Of a stretch of 19,559 bases of DNA, positions 1 to 6,642 are shown one piece after another. The DNA lies in contig CAMOGS010000069.1 in NCBI GenBank assembly GCA_946614255.1, positions 1 through 19,559 on the forward strand, given 5' to 3'. The notes under the pieces are model-generated. The model searched no databases, was not told the DNA's origin, and saw only the letters and a program-made list of their open reading frames with translations. A program made the position numbers and the translations under genes. The first letter of the stretch is position 1, and every line of letters begins with the position of its first letter. This DNA is from UBA3871 sp002392265. GTDB taxonomy: Bacteria > Bacillota > Clostridia > Peptostreptococcales > Anaerovoracaceae.

Positions 1-1484
1 AGGTAAGCCTGAACGTGGCAAGCCACGAAGTTAGGTGTGGTCACCAGATATGTGGATCTGATAGGGTTCTTGCCGAATCTCAGGTGGGACTGGGTCACAC
101 CGCCGGATTTCTTTGAATCGTAGTGAAAGTATGCCTGAGCATACATGTCGGTGTGGTCGCCTATAATCTTGATGGAGTTCTTGTTTGCGCCTACTGTGCC
201 GTCTGCGCCGAGACCCCAGAACTTGCAGGAAATAGTTCCTTCGCCTGCTACGTCGATTTCAGGCAGGCTTGGGAGATAGTGGCCTGTAACGTCGTCAACT
301 ACGCCGAGAGCGAAGTTGTTCTTTGGCTCTGCTGCCTTTAAGTTATCAAATGCAGCGAGGATCTGGCCCGGAGTTACGTCCTTTGAACCGAGGCCGTATC
401 TGCAACCTACGATTTCAGCCTTGCGGCCGGCCTTGAAGAATGCTGCGCATGTATCTGTGTAGAGAGGTTCGCCAAATCCGGTAACTTCCTTTACTCTGTC
501 CATAACGCAAATCTTCTTTGCGGTCTCAGGGATAGCCTTGAGGAACGCATCAGCCTTGAAAGGTCTGTAGAGGTGAATCTTTACAAGACCTACCTTTTCG
601 CCCTTTGCGTTCAGGTAATCTATAACTTCTTCGGCTGCTTCGCAAACGGAACCCATAGCTACGAGTACGCGGTCTGCGTCAGGTGCGCCGTAGTAGTTAA
701 AGAGCTTGTAATCACGGCCGGTCATCTTGCTGACCTTTTCCATGTATTCTTCAACGATTTCAGGAAGGGCTTCGTAGAACTTGTTTGATGCCTCTCTGCC
801 CTGGAAATAGATGTCCGGATTCTGTGCGGTTCCGCGAATTACCGGATGCTCAGGATTGAGAGCGTCAGCTCTAAACTTTGCAAGAGCGTCGTAGTCAACG
901 AGCTTTGCGAGCTCATCATAATCTGTGCATTCTACCTTTTGGATTTCGTGTGATGTACGGAATCCGTCAAAGAAATGTACGAAAGGAACTCTCCCCTTTA
1001 TTGTCGACAGATGTGCTACTGCGGCGAGGTCCATAACCTCCTGTACGGAGTTGGAGCAAAGCATTGCAAAGCCTGTCTGACGGCATGCCATGATATCTGA
1101 ATGATCTCCGAAAATATTCAGTGCATGATAAGCCAGTGCTCTGGCACTTACGTGGAATACGCAAGGGAGAAGTTCTCCGGCAATCTTGTACATATTAGGG
1201 ATCATCAAAAGGAGTCCTTGTGATGCTGTATACGTCGTAGTAAGTGCACCTGTTGAAATAGAGCCGTGAACTGCGCCTGCTGCGCCTGCTTCGGATTCCA
1301 TTTCAACCACTTTTACAGTCTGACCGAAAATGTTCTTACGGCCGTTTGCAGCCCATTCATCGGTCACCTCCGCCATAGGTGAAGATGGCGTAATCGGGAA
1401 AATTCCTGCTACTTCGGTGAACGCATAGCTCGTCCATGCAGCAGCGGTATTTCCGTCCATGGTTTTCATTATTTTTTTGCCCAT
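1..1484 (-). CDS. nifJ: Pyruvate:ferredoxin (flavodoxin) oxidoreductase, N-terminal 494 codons (partial)
   Basis: This cytoplasmic enzyme oxidises pyruvate and CoA to acetyl-CoA and CO2, passing electrons to ferredoxin. The reading frame stays open to the window edge, so only the N-terminal part of an enzyme of usually about 1170-1190 residues is present. The translation shows the PFOR domain I signature PITPSSPMAE near residue 30, then CVFHVSARALAYHALNIFGD and DIMACRQTGFAMLCSNSVQE, which form the pyruvate- and TPP-binding region. The segment ending in GGVTQSHLRFGKNPIRSTY near the cut starts the gamma-type domain. The TPP-binding and [4Fe-4S] domains lie outside the window. The ATG at 1484 follows AGGAGG by a few bases. 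A plausible promoter sits at 1518-1546. In context it would supply reduced ferredoxin to the Ech hydrogenase encoded upstream on the same strand. Confidence 0.96.
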   Translation of the reverse strand, partial: MGKKIMKTMDGNTAAAWTSYAFTEVAGIFPITPSSPMAEVTDEWAANGRKNIFGQTVKVVEMESEAGAAGAVHGSISTGALTTTYTASQGLLLMIPNMYKIAGELLPCVFHVSARALAYHALNIFGDHSDIMACRQTGFAMLCSNSVQEVMDLAAVAHLSTIKGRVPFVHFFDGFRTSHEIQKVECTDYDELAKLVDYDALAKFRADALNPEHPVIRGTAQNPDIYFQGREASNKFYEALPEIVEEYMEKVSKMTGRDYKLFNYYGAPDADRVLVAMGSVCEAAEEVIDYLNAKGEKVGLVKIHLYRPFKADAFLKAIPETAKKICVMDRVKEVTGFGEPLYTDTCAAFFKAGRKAEIVGCRYGLGSKDVTPGQILAAFDNLKAAEPKNNFALGVVDDVTGHYLPSLPEIDVAGEGTISCKFWGLGADGTVGANKNSIKIIGDHTDMYAQAYFHYDSKKSGGVTQSHLRFGKNPIRSTYLVTTPNFVACHVQAY

Positions 1485-1517
1485 TTTTGCCTCCTGTTTG
1501 ATTAAACGATTTTATCT

Positions 1518-1546
1518 ATTTTACCACATTTCCCCTTTCCCGTAAA
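1518..1546 (-). promoter_or_regulatory. Predicted sigma-A promoter for nifJ
   Basis: On the minus strand, TTTACG (1541-1546) and TAAAAT (1518-1523) are separated by 17 bp. The -10 box matches 5 of 6 consensus bases and the -35 box 4 of 6. It sits in the 65-bp gap between the aminotransferase stop and the nifJ start. No terminator is visible in the gap, so read-through from the aminotransferase is also possible. Confidence 0.5.
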
Positions 1547-1549
1547 GGC

Positions 1550-2797
1550 TTATGCAGGTCTATGCAGTTTGCGAATGTGTGTTTTACTCTGCTCGAGCTC
1601 TCTGCGAGGCGCGCCGTTATATTCCTCAATTGCGATTGCAAGGAGGTCAATTGCGCGCTCAATCTTTTCACATTCGATTACATATGCCATGCGAACCTCG
1701 TTTGCGCCTTTATTCGGTGTTCCGTACATTGGTGCGCCCGGGGTGAGCATCAGCGTTTCGCCTTCGTGCTCGAACTCCTCGAGAAGCCATTTCTGGAAGG
1801 TGTCCGCATCGTCAATCGGCAGAGCTGCCATGATGTAGAAAGCGCCCTTTGGGCATTCGAAAACAACGCCCGGAATCTGAGAAAGCTTACGGACAAGTGT
1901 GTCCCGACGTGCTCTGTATTCCTCTTTTACAGCTGCAAAATAGTCGCTGCCTACACTGTAAAGCTGTGCGCATGCAATCTGCTCTATTGTAGGGACAGAC
2001 AGTCTGCACTGGCAAACCTTCATGGCCTGAGAAAGCAGTTCTTCGTTTCTCGTAACCAGACAACCTACTCTGGCGCCGCATGCGGAGAAACGCTTTGAAA
2101 CAGTGTCTACCACAATGATGTTGTCCTTCGCTTCGCTGAACTGGGCAAAGGAGCTGAGCTCATCGCTTTCATAGACAAACTCTCTGTAGGCCTCGTCGCC
2201 GATGAGGAACAAATCATGCGCGGCAGCAAGGTCCACAAGCATCTGCATCTCTTCATGTGTCAGTACGACGCCCGTTGGGTTGCCAGGATTTGTGACCATA
2301 ATTGCTCTGGTATGCTCGTTAATAAGTGGCTCAATTTTCTCCCTTTCAGCATAGTGATAGCCTTCCTCAGGGCAGGTTGGAATCGGCGTAATCTTTGCGC
2401 CGCAGAGTCTTACCATTGTGTTGTAGTTAGGGTAAAACGGCTCCGGGATAAGGATTTCGTCTTCATCGTCAAGTATGCACTGCATTACGATTGAAAGGGC
2501 TTCGCTGCCACCGTTTGTAATAAGAATTTCGCTGCTGTCAAGCTCTATGCCGATGTTCGCATAGTACTTTCTGACCGCTTCGATCAGCTCAGGAATTCCC
2601 GGCGACGGCGCATAAGCCAAAACAGGCTGCGAAAAGCCCTTCAGAGCATCGAAAAACGCTTTCGGAGTTTCGATGTCCGGCTGTCCGATGTTGAGATGGT
2701 AAATCACCTTTCCCTTCTTTTCTGCCTCTACTGCATACGGGTGAAATTTTCTCATTGGTGATAAGTTGCATTTTTCAATTTTGCTTGAATACTTCAT
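1550..2797 (-). CDS. PLP-dependent class I/II aminotransferase (aspartate aminotransferase-like)
   Basis: This is a fold-type I, pyridoxal-phosphate aminotransferase of 415 residues, a normal family length. It shows NPGNPTG (N173), GDEAYREF (D201 contacting the pyridine nitrogen, Y204), the Schiff-base lysine K235 in DTVSKRFSACGARVG, and phosphate-binding R243. The start is set at 2797 because GGAGGA lies 7-8 bases upstream; the frame stays open 17 codons further with no better site. The substrate cannot be read from sequence. Aspartate, alanine or a branched or aromatic amino acid are all possible for this subgroup. It stands alone between the AT-rich gap and nifJ, with its own likely promoter at 2865-2893. 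Transamination would connect amino acids with 2-oxo acids such as pyruvate, which suits the neighbouring nifJ, but that link is inference. Confidence 0.92.
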   Translation of the reverse strand: MKYSSKIEKCNLSPMRKFHPYAVEAEKKGKVIYHLNIGQPDIETPKAFFDALKGFSQPVLAYAPSPGIPELIEAVRKYYANIGIELDSSEILITNGGSEALSIVMQCILDDEDEILIPEPFYPNYNTMVRLCGAKITPIPTCPEEGYHYAEREKIEPLINEHTRAIMVTNPGNPTGVVLTHEEMQMLVDLAAAHDLFLIGDEAYREFVYESDELSSFAQFSEAKDNIIVVDTVSKRFSACGARVGCLVTRNEELLSQAMKVCQCRLSVPTIEQIACAQLYSVGSDYFAAVKEEYRARRDTLVRKLSQIPGVVFECPKGAFYIMAALPIDDADTFQKWLLEEFEHEGETLMLTPGAPMYGTPNKGANEVRMAYVIECEKIERAIDLLAIAIEEYNGAPRRELEQSKTHIRKLHRPA

Positions 2798-2864
2798 TAC
2801 ATGTCCTCCATACCTACTATTTTTCAAACAATAAACAACAAAGTACACTATAACCGATATTTAA

Positions 2865-2893
2865 AAAATATACCCAACGACTAATTCAGTCAA
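2865..2893 (-). promoter_or_regulatory. Predicted sigma-A promoter for the aminotransferase gene
   Basis: On the minus strand, TTGACT (2888-2893) and TATTTT (2865-2870) are 17 bp apart, giving a leader of about 60 nt before the start codon at 2797. A second -10-like box, TATAGT, lies further downstream but lacks a well-spaced -35. Confidence 0.5.
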
Positions 2894-3151
2894 TGGATTC
2901 GTATAATGTTGTTTTTCTGTATTTTGTTTTTTTGTAAGTGCATAGCTGAAAGACGTTCATTTTTCTAAATAGTTATGAATGTATCAAACTTTTCATTTTG
3001 TACTGGTTTCGATACATGAAACAATTTAGTCAAATTCGGCAGCAAATTTGTTTATTTAAGTTTATTACAAAAATACATTATGTTTTTCTACTTTACCGAA
3101 ACAAATTTTATTTTTGGTTTTCTTTTGAGGAAACAGCTTATCTGCAAGGCG

Positions 3152-3209
3152 AATCTAGGGACAGGCACCAAATTAGCCTTTTGGCGAATTTGGTGCCTGT
3201 CCCTAGATT
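3152..3209. repeat. Long perfect palindrome, REP-like, carrying GGGACAGGCACCAAATT
   Basis: Two arms of 23 bp (3152-3174 and 3187-3209) are exact reverse complements. Inside them is an A/G mismatch, then GCC (3176-3178) and GGC (3183-3185), with TTTT as the loop. RNA or single-stranded DNA from either strand could fold into a hairpin of about 26 bp. The core GGGACAGGCACCAAATT (3158-3174) recurs at 16682-16698. No T-run follows on either strand, so it is not a standard terminator. It lies just beyond the ech terminator. Similar GGGACAGGCACC palindromes are associated in many bacteria with Y1-type (RAYT, IS200-like) transposases; that link is from general knowledge, and no transposase is present here. 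Confidence 0.85.
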
Positions 3210-3216
3210 GGAAATG

Positions 3217-3242
3217 AAAAAGGGACCGGATGACCGGTCCCT
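3217..3242 (-). terminator. Rho-independent terminator of the ech operon
   Basis: AGGGACCGG (3221-3229) and CCGGTCCCT (3234-3242) form a perfect 9-bp GC-rich stem with a 4-nt loop. On the minus strand it is followed by TTTTTCATTTC. It begins 18 bp after the echF stop codon. Confidence 0.88.
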
Positions 3243-3260
3243 CATAAATGAGCCTATTTT

Positions 3261-3827
3261 TTACAGTGTAAGGCACTTCTTTGGGCACTTTTCAACGCAA
3301 AGTCCGCACTGTGCGCAAGCGCCTGTATCAACAGTCCAGGACTTGGAAGCTCTGTCTACTGTGATAGCGCCGCATGGGCAGTTCTTTGCACAAAGTCCGC
3401 AGAATACGCAAGCGTCGAGATCGTTCTTCAAACCTTCGCCGCCGGCAGGAGCTGCTCCGCCTGCTGCAGGAGCTGCCTTTGGAGCTGCTGCAGGTAACTG
3501 GAACTTGTCAGTAACCTTTTCTGTATTTGGTGTAGTGTATTCAGGCTTCATAGTGAGACACTTCTTTGGACAGTTCTCTACACATGAATTACACTGGATG
3601 CACTGCATTCTCTGAATCTCCCAGGTACGCGCTTCTCTGTCAACGGTAATTGCGTTGGCAGGGCACTTCTTCTGGCAGATACCGCAAGCGATACAAGAGT
3701 TAACGTCAATTTCAATGTGTCCTCTTGTTACCGGTGTCCATTCTCTCGGTACTACAGGATACATGAGAGTTGCCGGCTTCTTGAATAAGCTCTTAAAAAG
3801 TAACTTGCTAATCTTGAATGTTGCCAT
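3261..3827 (-). CDS. echF: Ech hydrogenase ferredoxin-type subunit with a duplicated 2x[4Fe-4S] domain
   Basis: This is the polyferredoxin subunit that carries electrons to the hydrogenase small subunit (NuoI-like). The N-terminal ferredoxin domain binds two clusters through C45/48/51/55 and C76/79/82/86. A linker rich in Ala, Pro and Gly (about residues 111-132) joins it to a second domain with C140/143/146/150 and C171/174/177/181. The two domains are clearly similar: both have AITVDR after the first motif and end in CPKKCLT, so they look like an internal duplication. EchF proteins I know of are about 120-130 residues with two clusters, so this 188-residue form is unusual. C90, C152 and C185 are extra cysteines. 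I chose the ATG at 3827, with AGGTGA 5 nt upstream; an in-frame GTG at 3836 directly abuts the echE stop. It is the last gene before the terminator at 3217-3242. Confidence 0.93.
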   Translation of the reverse strand: MATFKISKLLFKSLFKKPATLMYPVVPREWTPVTRGHIEIDVNSCIACGICQKKCPANAITVDREARTWEIQRMQCIQCNSCVENCPKKCLTMKPEYTTPNTEKVTDKFQLPAAAPKAAPAAGGAAPAGGEGLKNDLDACVFCGLCAKNCPCGAITVDRASKSWTVDTGACAQCGLCVEKCPKKCLTL

Positions 3828-3836
3828 GACTCTCAC

Positions 3837-4916
3837 CTACCTTTCTGTACAACTGATGCATGGGTCGATTGTGAGTACCAGAATAGGTACGTCAGCAAGG
3901 TCGCAACCCTTTAACATATGAACGAGTGCCGGAATATTCTGGTTGGTCGGTGTGCGGACGCGCATTCTTTCGAGGAACTTGCTGCCTGCACCCTTTGCAT
4001 AGTAGAAAGCTTCGCCACGAGGCTGTTCCATTCTCATGATGAATTCGTTTTCTACATTGCCCTTTGCAGGAACTTCGATAGGTCCGTCAGGAATCATTGC
4101 AACAGCCTTTTCGATGAGTTCGATTGACTGGAATACTTCTCTGATACGAACTTCGGTTCTTGCCTGGCAGTCGCCTGCTGTTTCGATGATTGGTTCGAAG
4201 CCGAGCTCATCATAAACGCCTGCGCCTGTGAGTCTCATATCCTGAACAACGCCGGATCCTCTTGCTACAGGACCTACAGCGCCGAGTGCTACTGCATCGT
4301 CATAGGAAAGAGTACCTACTCCTACCATACGATTGCGGCAGGAAGCGTCCTTGCGGAATACTTCTGCTACTTCCTCGATTTCAGGCTTTAAGGAGTTCAG
4401 AGTATCTACGATTTCCTTTAATGTCATAGCATCGATGTCCTTGCGAACGCCGCCTACCTTACATACGGAGAAGATTACTCTGCCGCCTGTTGTCTTTTCA
4501 AAGAGATCCAGTACGTGCTCTCTGATTCTCCAGCAGTGCATGAACAGGGAGTCAAAGCCGAAACCGTCGGCCAAGAGTCCGAGCCAAAGCAGGTGGGAGT
4601 GTACTCTGGAGAGTTCGTGCCAGATTGTTCTGAGGTACTGTGCTCTTGCAGGAGCTTCGATTCCGAGTGCGCCTTCGATTACTGCAGATGCGCCCCAGCC
4701 GTGTCCGAATGAACAGATACCGCAAATTCTTTCAATTACATATACCATTTCGGTATATTCTTTCTTCTCTACGAGCTTTTCAAGACCTCTGTGGATATAT
4801 CCGATGGAAGGGATAACGTCAACGACTTTTTCGTCTTCCATTACGAGGTCAAGATGAACCGGTTCCGGCAGAACCGGATGCTGAGGTCCGAAAGGAATAA
4901 TAGTTCTTTTACCCAT
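3837..4916 (-). CDS. echE: Ech [NiFe] hydrogenase large (catalytic) subunit
   Basis: This NuoD-like large subunit of a group 4 membrane-bound [NiFe] hydrogenase carries out proton reduction or H2 oxidation at a NiFe(CN)2CO centre. Both nickel-binding motifs are intact: RICGICSFGH (C65, C68, H72) and DPCISCTER (C353, C356). True catalytic function is therefore expected, unlike Complex I NuoD or the cysteine-less 'Ehr' relatives. The protein ends at Arg359, directly after the second motif, where maturing proteases cut the precursors of many other hydrogenases. No C-terminal extension is encoded. The start at 4916 is preceded by AGGTAG at a suitable distance. An upstream in-frame ATG at 4952 would overlap echD and has no ribosome binding site. 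It lies between echD and echF. No hyp maturation genes are in the window, so they must be elsewhere. Confidence 0.96.
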   Translation of the reverse strand: MGKRTIIPFGPQHPVLPEPVHLDLVMEDEKVVDVIPSIGYIHRGLEKLVEKKEYTEMVYVIERICGICSFGHGWGASAVIEGALGIEAPARAQYLRTIWHELSRVHSHLLWLGLLADGFGFDSLFMHCWRIREHVLDLFEKTTGGRVIFSVCKVGGVRKDIDAMTLKEIVDTLNSLKPEIEEVAEVFRKDASCRNRMVGVGTLSYDDAVALGAVGPVARGSGVVQDMRLTGAGVYDELGFEPIIETAGDCQARTEVRIREVFQSIELIEKAVAMIPDGPIEVPAKGNVENEFIMRMEQPRGEAFYYAKGAGSKFLERMRVRTPTNQNIPALVHMLKGCDLADVPILVLTIDPCISCTER

Positions 4917-4933
4917 TTGTCTACCTCGCTTTC

Positions 4934-5296
4934 CTAGTTCTGTGGGTTCCATGGTGTTGGAGTGGATACCTTGAAGAACTTGCCCTGATAATCCAGTGCC
5001 AGGTGCTTGAAGGTAATTCCGAAGAGGTCATGCATCTCGTTTTCATAGATGAATGCCGGCCAGTAGTCATCAGTGATGCTCTGGAGCTCCAGATTTGATG
5101 GAACATTAACCTTTAAGTTATAAAGTACGTGATCTTTGTCGAATGAATAGAGAACAAAGATGTTGCCGTCAGCCTGCTTTGTAGCGCAAGCCTGACCGAG
5201 ACGATATCCGCCTTCGAACATCTCTCTTACTCTTGGCAGAAGGTTGGAAGCTTCTACCTGTTCGAAATTCTGAATCATAAATTTCTTTTCAGACAT
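4934..5296 (-). CDS. echD: Ech hydrogenase NuoC-like subunit
   Basis: This is a 120-residue soluble subunit homologous to the 30-kDa (NuoC) subunit of Complex I, which packs against the large subunit in the hydrophilic arm. The family signature is visible near the middle to C-terminus as YWPAFIYENEMHDLFGI, followed by a short LDYQG segment. Compared with NuoC it is short, as expected for Ech-type complexes. The start at 5296 lies 1 nt past the echC stop (TAG at 5298-5300). The ribosome binding site AAGGAGG sits inside the end of echC, so translation is probably coupled. It has no cofactor-binding motif of its own, and the assignment relies on the signature and on operon position. Confidence 0.92.
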   Translation of the reverse strand: MSEKKFMIQNFEQVEASNLLPRVREMFEGGYRLGQACATKQADGNIFVLYSFDKDHVLYNLKVNVPSNLELQSITDDYWPAFIYENEMHDLFGITFKHLALDYQGKFFKVSTPTPWNPQN

Positions 5297-5297
5297 G

Positions 5298-5765
5298 CTA
5301 TGCTTCCTCCTTTGCTGTATTTGTTGGGATAGCTTCCTTAACGTCCATAGCGGCTCTCTTTTCAGCGAGTACGCCGAGGCCCTTAACTACGCCATCGATG
5401 ATTGCTTCAGGTCTTGCTGCGCAGCCCGGAACATATACGTCTACAGGAATAACTGTATCAACACCGCCCTTGATGTTGTAGCATTCTCTGAAGATACCGC
5501 CGTTGTTAGCGCAGATACCGATTGCTACGACTACCTTTGGTTCAGGCATCTGCTCATAAATCTGTCTAACAACAGATTCGTTCTGAGCATTTACTGAGCC
5601 TGTTACCAGGAAAATATCAGCGTGCTTTGGATTACCTGTGTTGATAATACCAAAACGCTCTACGTCATACATTGGTGTAAGACATGCCAATACTTCGATG
5701 TCGCAACCGTTGCAGCTGGATCCGTCATAGTGAATGATCCATGGAGACTTTGTTACATATGACAT
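5298..5765 (-). CDS. echC: Ech [NiFe] hydrogenase small subunit (NuoB-like)
   Basis: This 155-residue small subunit holds the single proximal [4Fe-4S] cluster that passes electrons between the EchF ferredoxin clusters and the NiFe site. The four expected ligands are visible: C18 and C21 in SSCNGCDIE, C85 in AIGICANNGG and C115 in VPGCAARPEAI. Its length matches the short NuoB-type small subunits of group 4 enzymes, which lack the medial and distal clusters of uptake hydrogenases. The start at 5765 has a near-perfect AAGGAGGTG ribosome binding site about 8 nt upstream, directly after the echB stop. The C-terminal 20 or so residues are polar and not diagnostic. Confidence 0.95.
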   Translation of the reverse strand: MSYVTKSPWIIHYDGSSCNGCDIEVLACLTPMYDVERFGIINTGNPKHADIFLVTGSVNAQNESVVRQIYEQMPEPKVVVAIGICANNGGIFRECYNIKGGVDTVIPVDVYVPGCAARPEAIIDGVVKGLGVLAEKRAAMDVKEAIPTNTAKEEA

Positions 5766-5778
5766 ATTTCACACCTCC

Positions 5779-6642
5779 TTAGTTAAAATACAAGAATACG
5801 ATATTTGCCATTCCGAAGGTGATAGCAACAAGCCATGCTGACTTGAGCGCTACAGGCCACTTCATTCTTGCGAAAGAGTTACCGATAACGATTTCGAGGA
5901 AGTAGGTTGCAAGGCAAACTACAACGCCGATTACAGCGCCGGCAACAGTTCCGTTTGTGAAGAACAGGAATACAAAACCGAGGAGCATTACGTTTTCATA
6001 CCAGTGAGCTGCCTCTACCAGCGCTAAAGTAGTGCCGGAGAATTCGGTCTTGAGACCGCCAACCAGTTCCTGATGAGCATGGTGGGACATTGACAGGTCA
6101 AATGGTGCTTTTCTGAACTTGATAGTCAGAATGAATACGAAGCCGATGAAAGCAGCTACCATATAAGGGAATCCCATACGATCAGCTACGAGGATATCGC
6201 TTACCTTGAAGCTACCTGCGTGGAGGTAGAATGCGATAGCAGCGATAAGTACCATTGGCTCGTAAGCCATCATCTGCAGGAGTTCTCTTTCAGCAGCAAG
6301 TGTTGCATAAGCCGATCCTGAAGAGAAAGCGCCTACGATGAGGAATGTGCTTGCTAAGGACAGTGTGAAGATAACCAGCAGGAGATCCTGGCCGGCGAAG
6401 AACAAGCATCCTGTAACAAGAATAAATATAAAGAAGCATACGATGTAGAAATCCTGTACGTTATTTACAGTAATCTTTTCCTTTTCTGTGAGCTTCAGCA
6501 CATCATAGAAAGGCTGAAGTACGGAAGGACCTTTTCTACCCTGCATTCTTGCAGAAATTATACGGTCAATACCAGCGAGAAGGCCACCAACGAATGGTGC
6601 AAGGATAAGGTATGCAACTACGCAAATAATCATCTTTACCAT
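5779..6642 (-). CDS. echB: Ech hydrogenase membrane subunit B (NuoH-like)
   Basis: This 287-residue integral membrane protein of about eight helices is homologous to NuoH/HycD. It anchors the hydrophilic hydrogenase arm to the membrane and links electron transfer to ion translocation. The NuoH signatures are present: ARMQGRKGPSVLQPFYDVLK after the first helix, AAERELLQMMAYEP in the middle, and RKAPFDLSMSHHAHQELVGG before the fifth or sixth helix. The last two carry the acidic and basic residues lining the quinone-like cavity in Complex I. The start codon overlaps the echA stop (TAATG), with GGAGG 9 nt upstream, so translation is tightly coupled to echA. Confidence 0.95.
   Translation of the reverse strand: MVKMIICVVAYLILAPFVGGLLAGIDRIISARMQGRKGPSVLQPFYDVLKLTEKEKITVNNVQDFYIVCFFIFILVTGCLFFAGQDLLLVIFTLSLASTFLIVGAFSSGSAYATLAAERELLQMMAYEPMVLIAAIAFYLHAGSFKVSDILVADRMGFPYMVAAFIGFVFILTIKFRKAPFDLSMSHHAHQELVGGLKTEFSGTTLALVEAAHWYENVMLLGFVFLFFTNGTVAGAVIGVVVCLATYFLEIVIGNSFARMKWPVALKSAWLVAITFGMANIVFLYFN

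Larger units (their letters stand above)
2798..3260. other. 463-bp gene-free, AT-rich gap
   Basis: No convincing gene is present. The part from about 2810 to 3150 is clearly more AT-rich than the flanking coding DNA and has many A and T runs on both strands. From low to high coordinate the gap holds the aminotransferase leader and promoter, an unassigned AT-rich stretch (about 2900-3150), a long perfect palindrome (3152-3209) and the ech operon terminator (3217-3242). Open frames crossing it have no ribosome binding site and run into echF in antisense. Confidence 0.7.

Noticed and set aside
2902..2907. TATAAT on the plus strand in the AT-rich gap
   Set aside because: The sequence 17 bp upstream (GACTAA) is not a -35 box and no plus-strand gene follows.
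3152..3209. The long palindrome as a transcription terminator
   Set aside because: Neither side has a T-run on the transcribed strand, and a proper terminator (3217-3242) already lies just before it.
2998..3615. Open frame of 205 codons on the plus strand
   Set aside because: It starts in AT-rich non-coding DNA without a ribosome binding site, crosses the palindrome and terminator, and then runs antisense to echF, whose cysteine motifs are unmistakable.
3837..4916. The ech operon as a Complex I fragment, formate hydrogenlyase or a cysteine-less Ehr complex
   Set aside because: Both NiFe-binding CxxC motifs are present, no formate dehydrogenase gene is adjacent, and six genes in the echA-F order match Ech directly.
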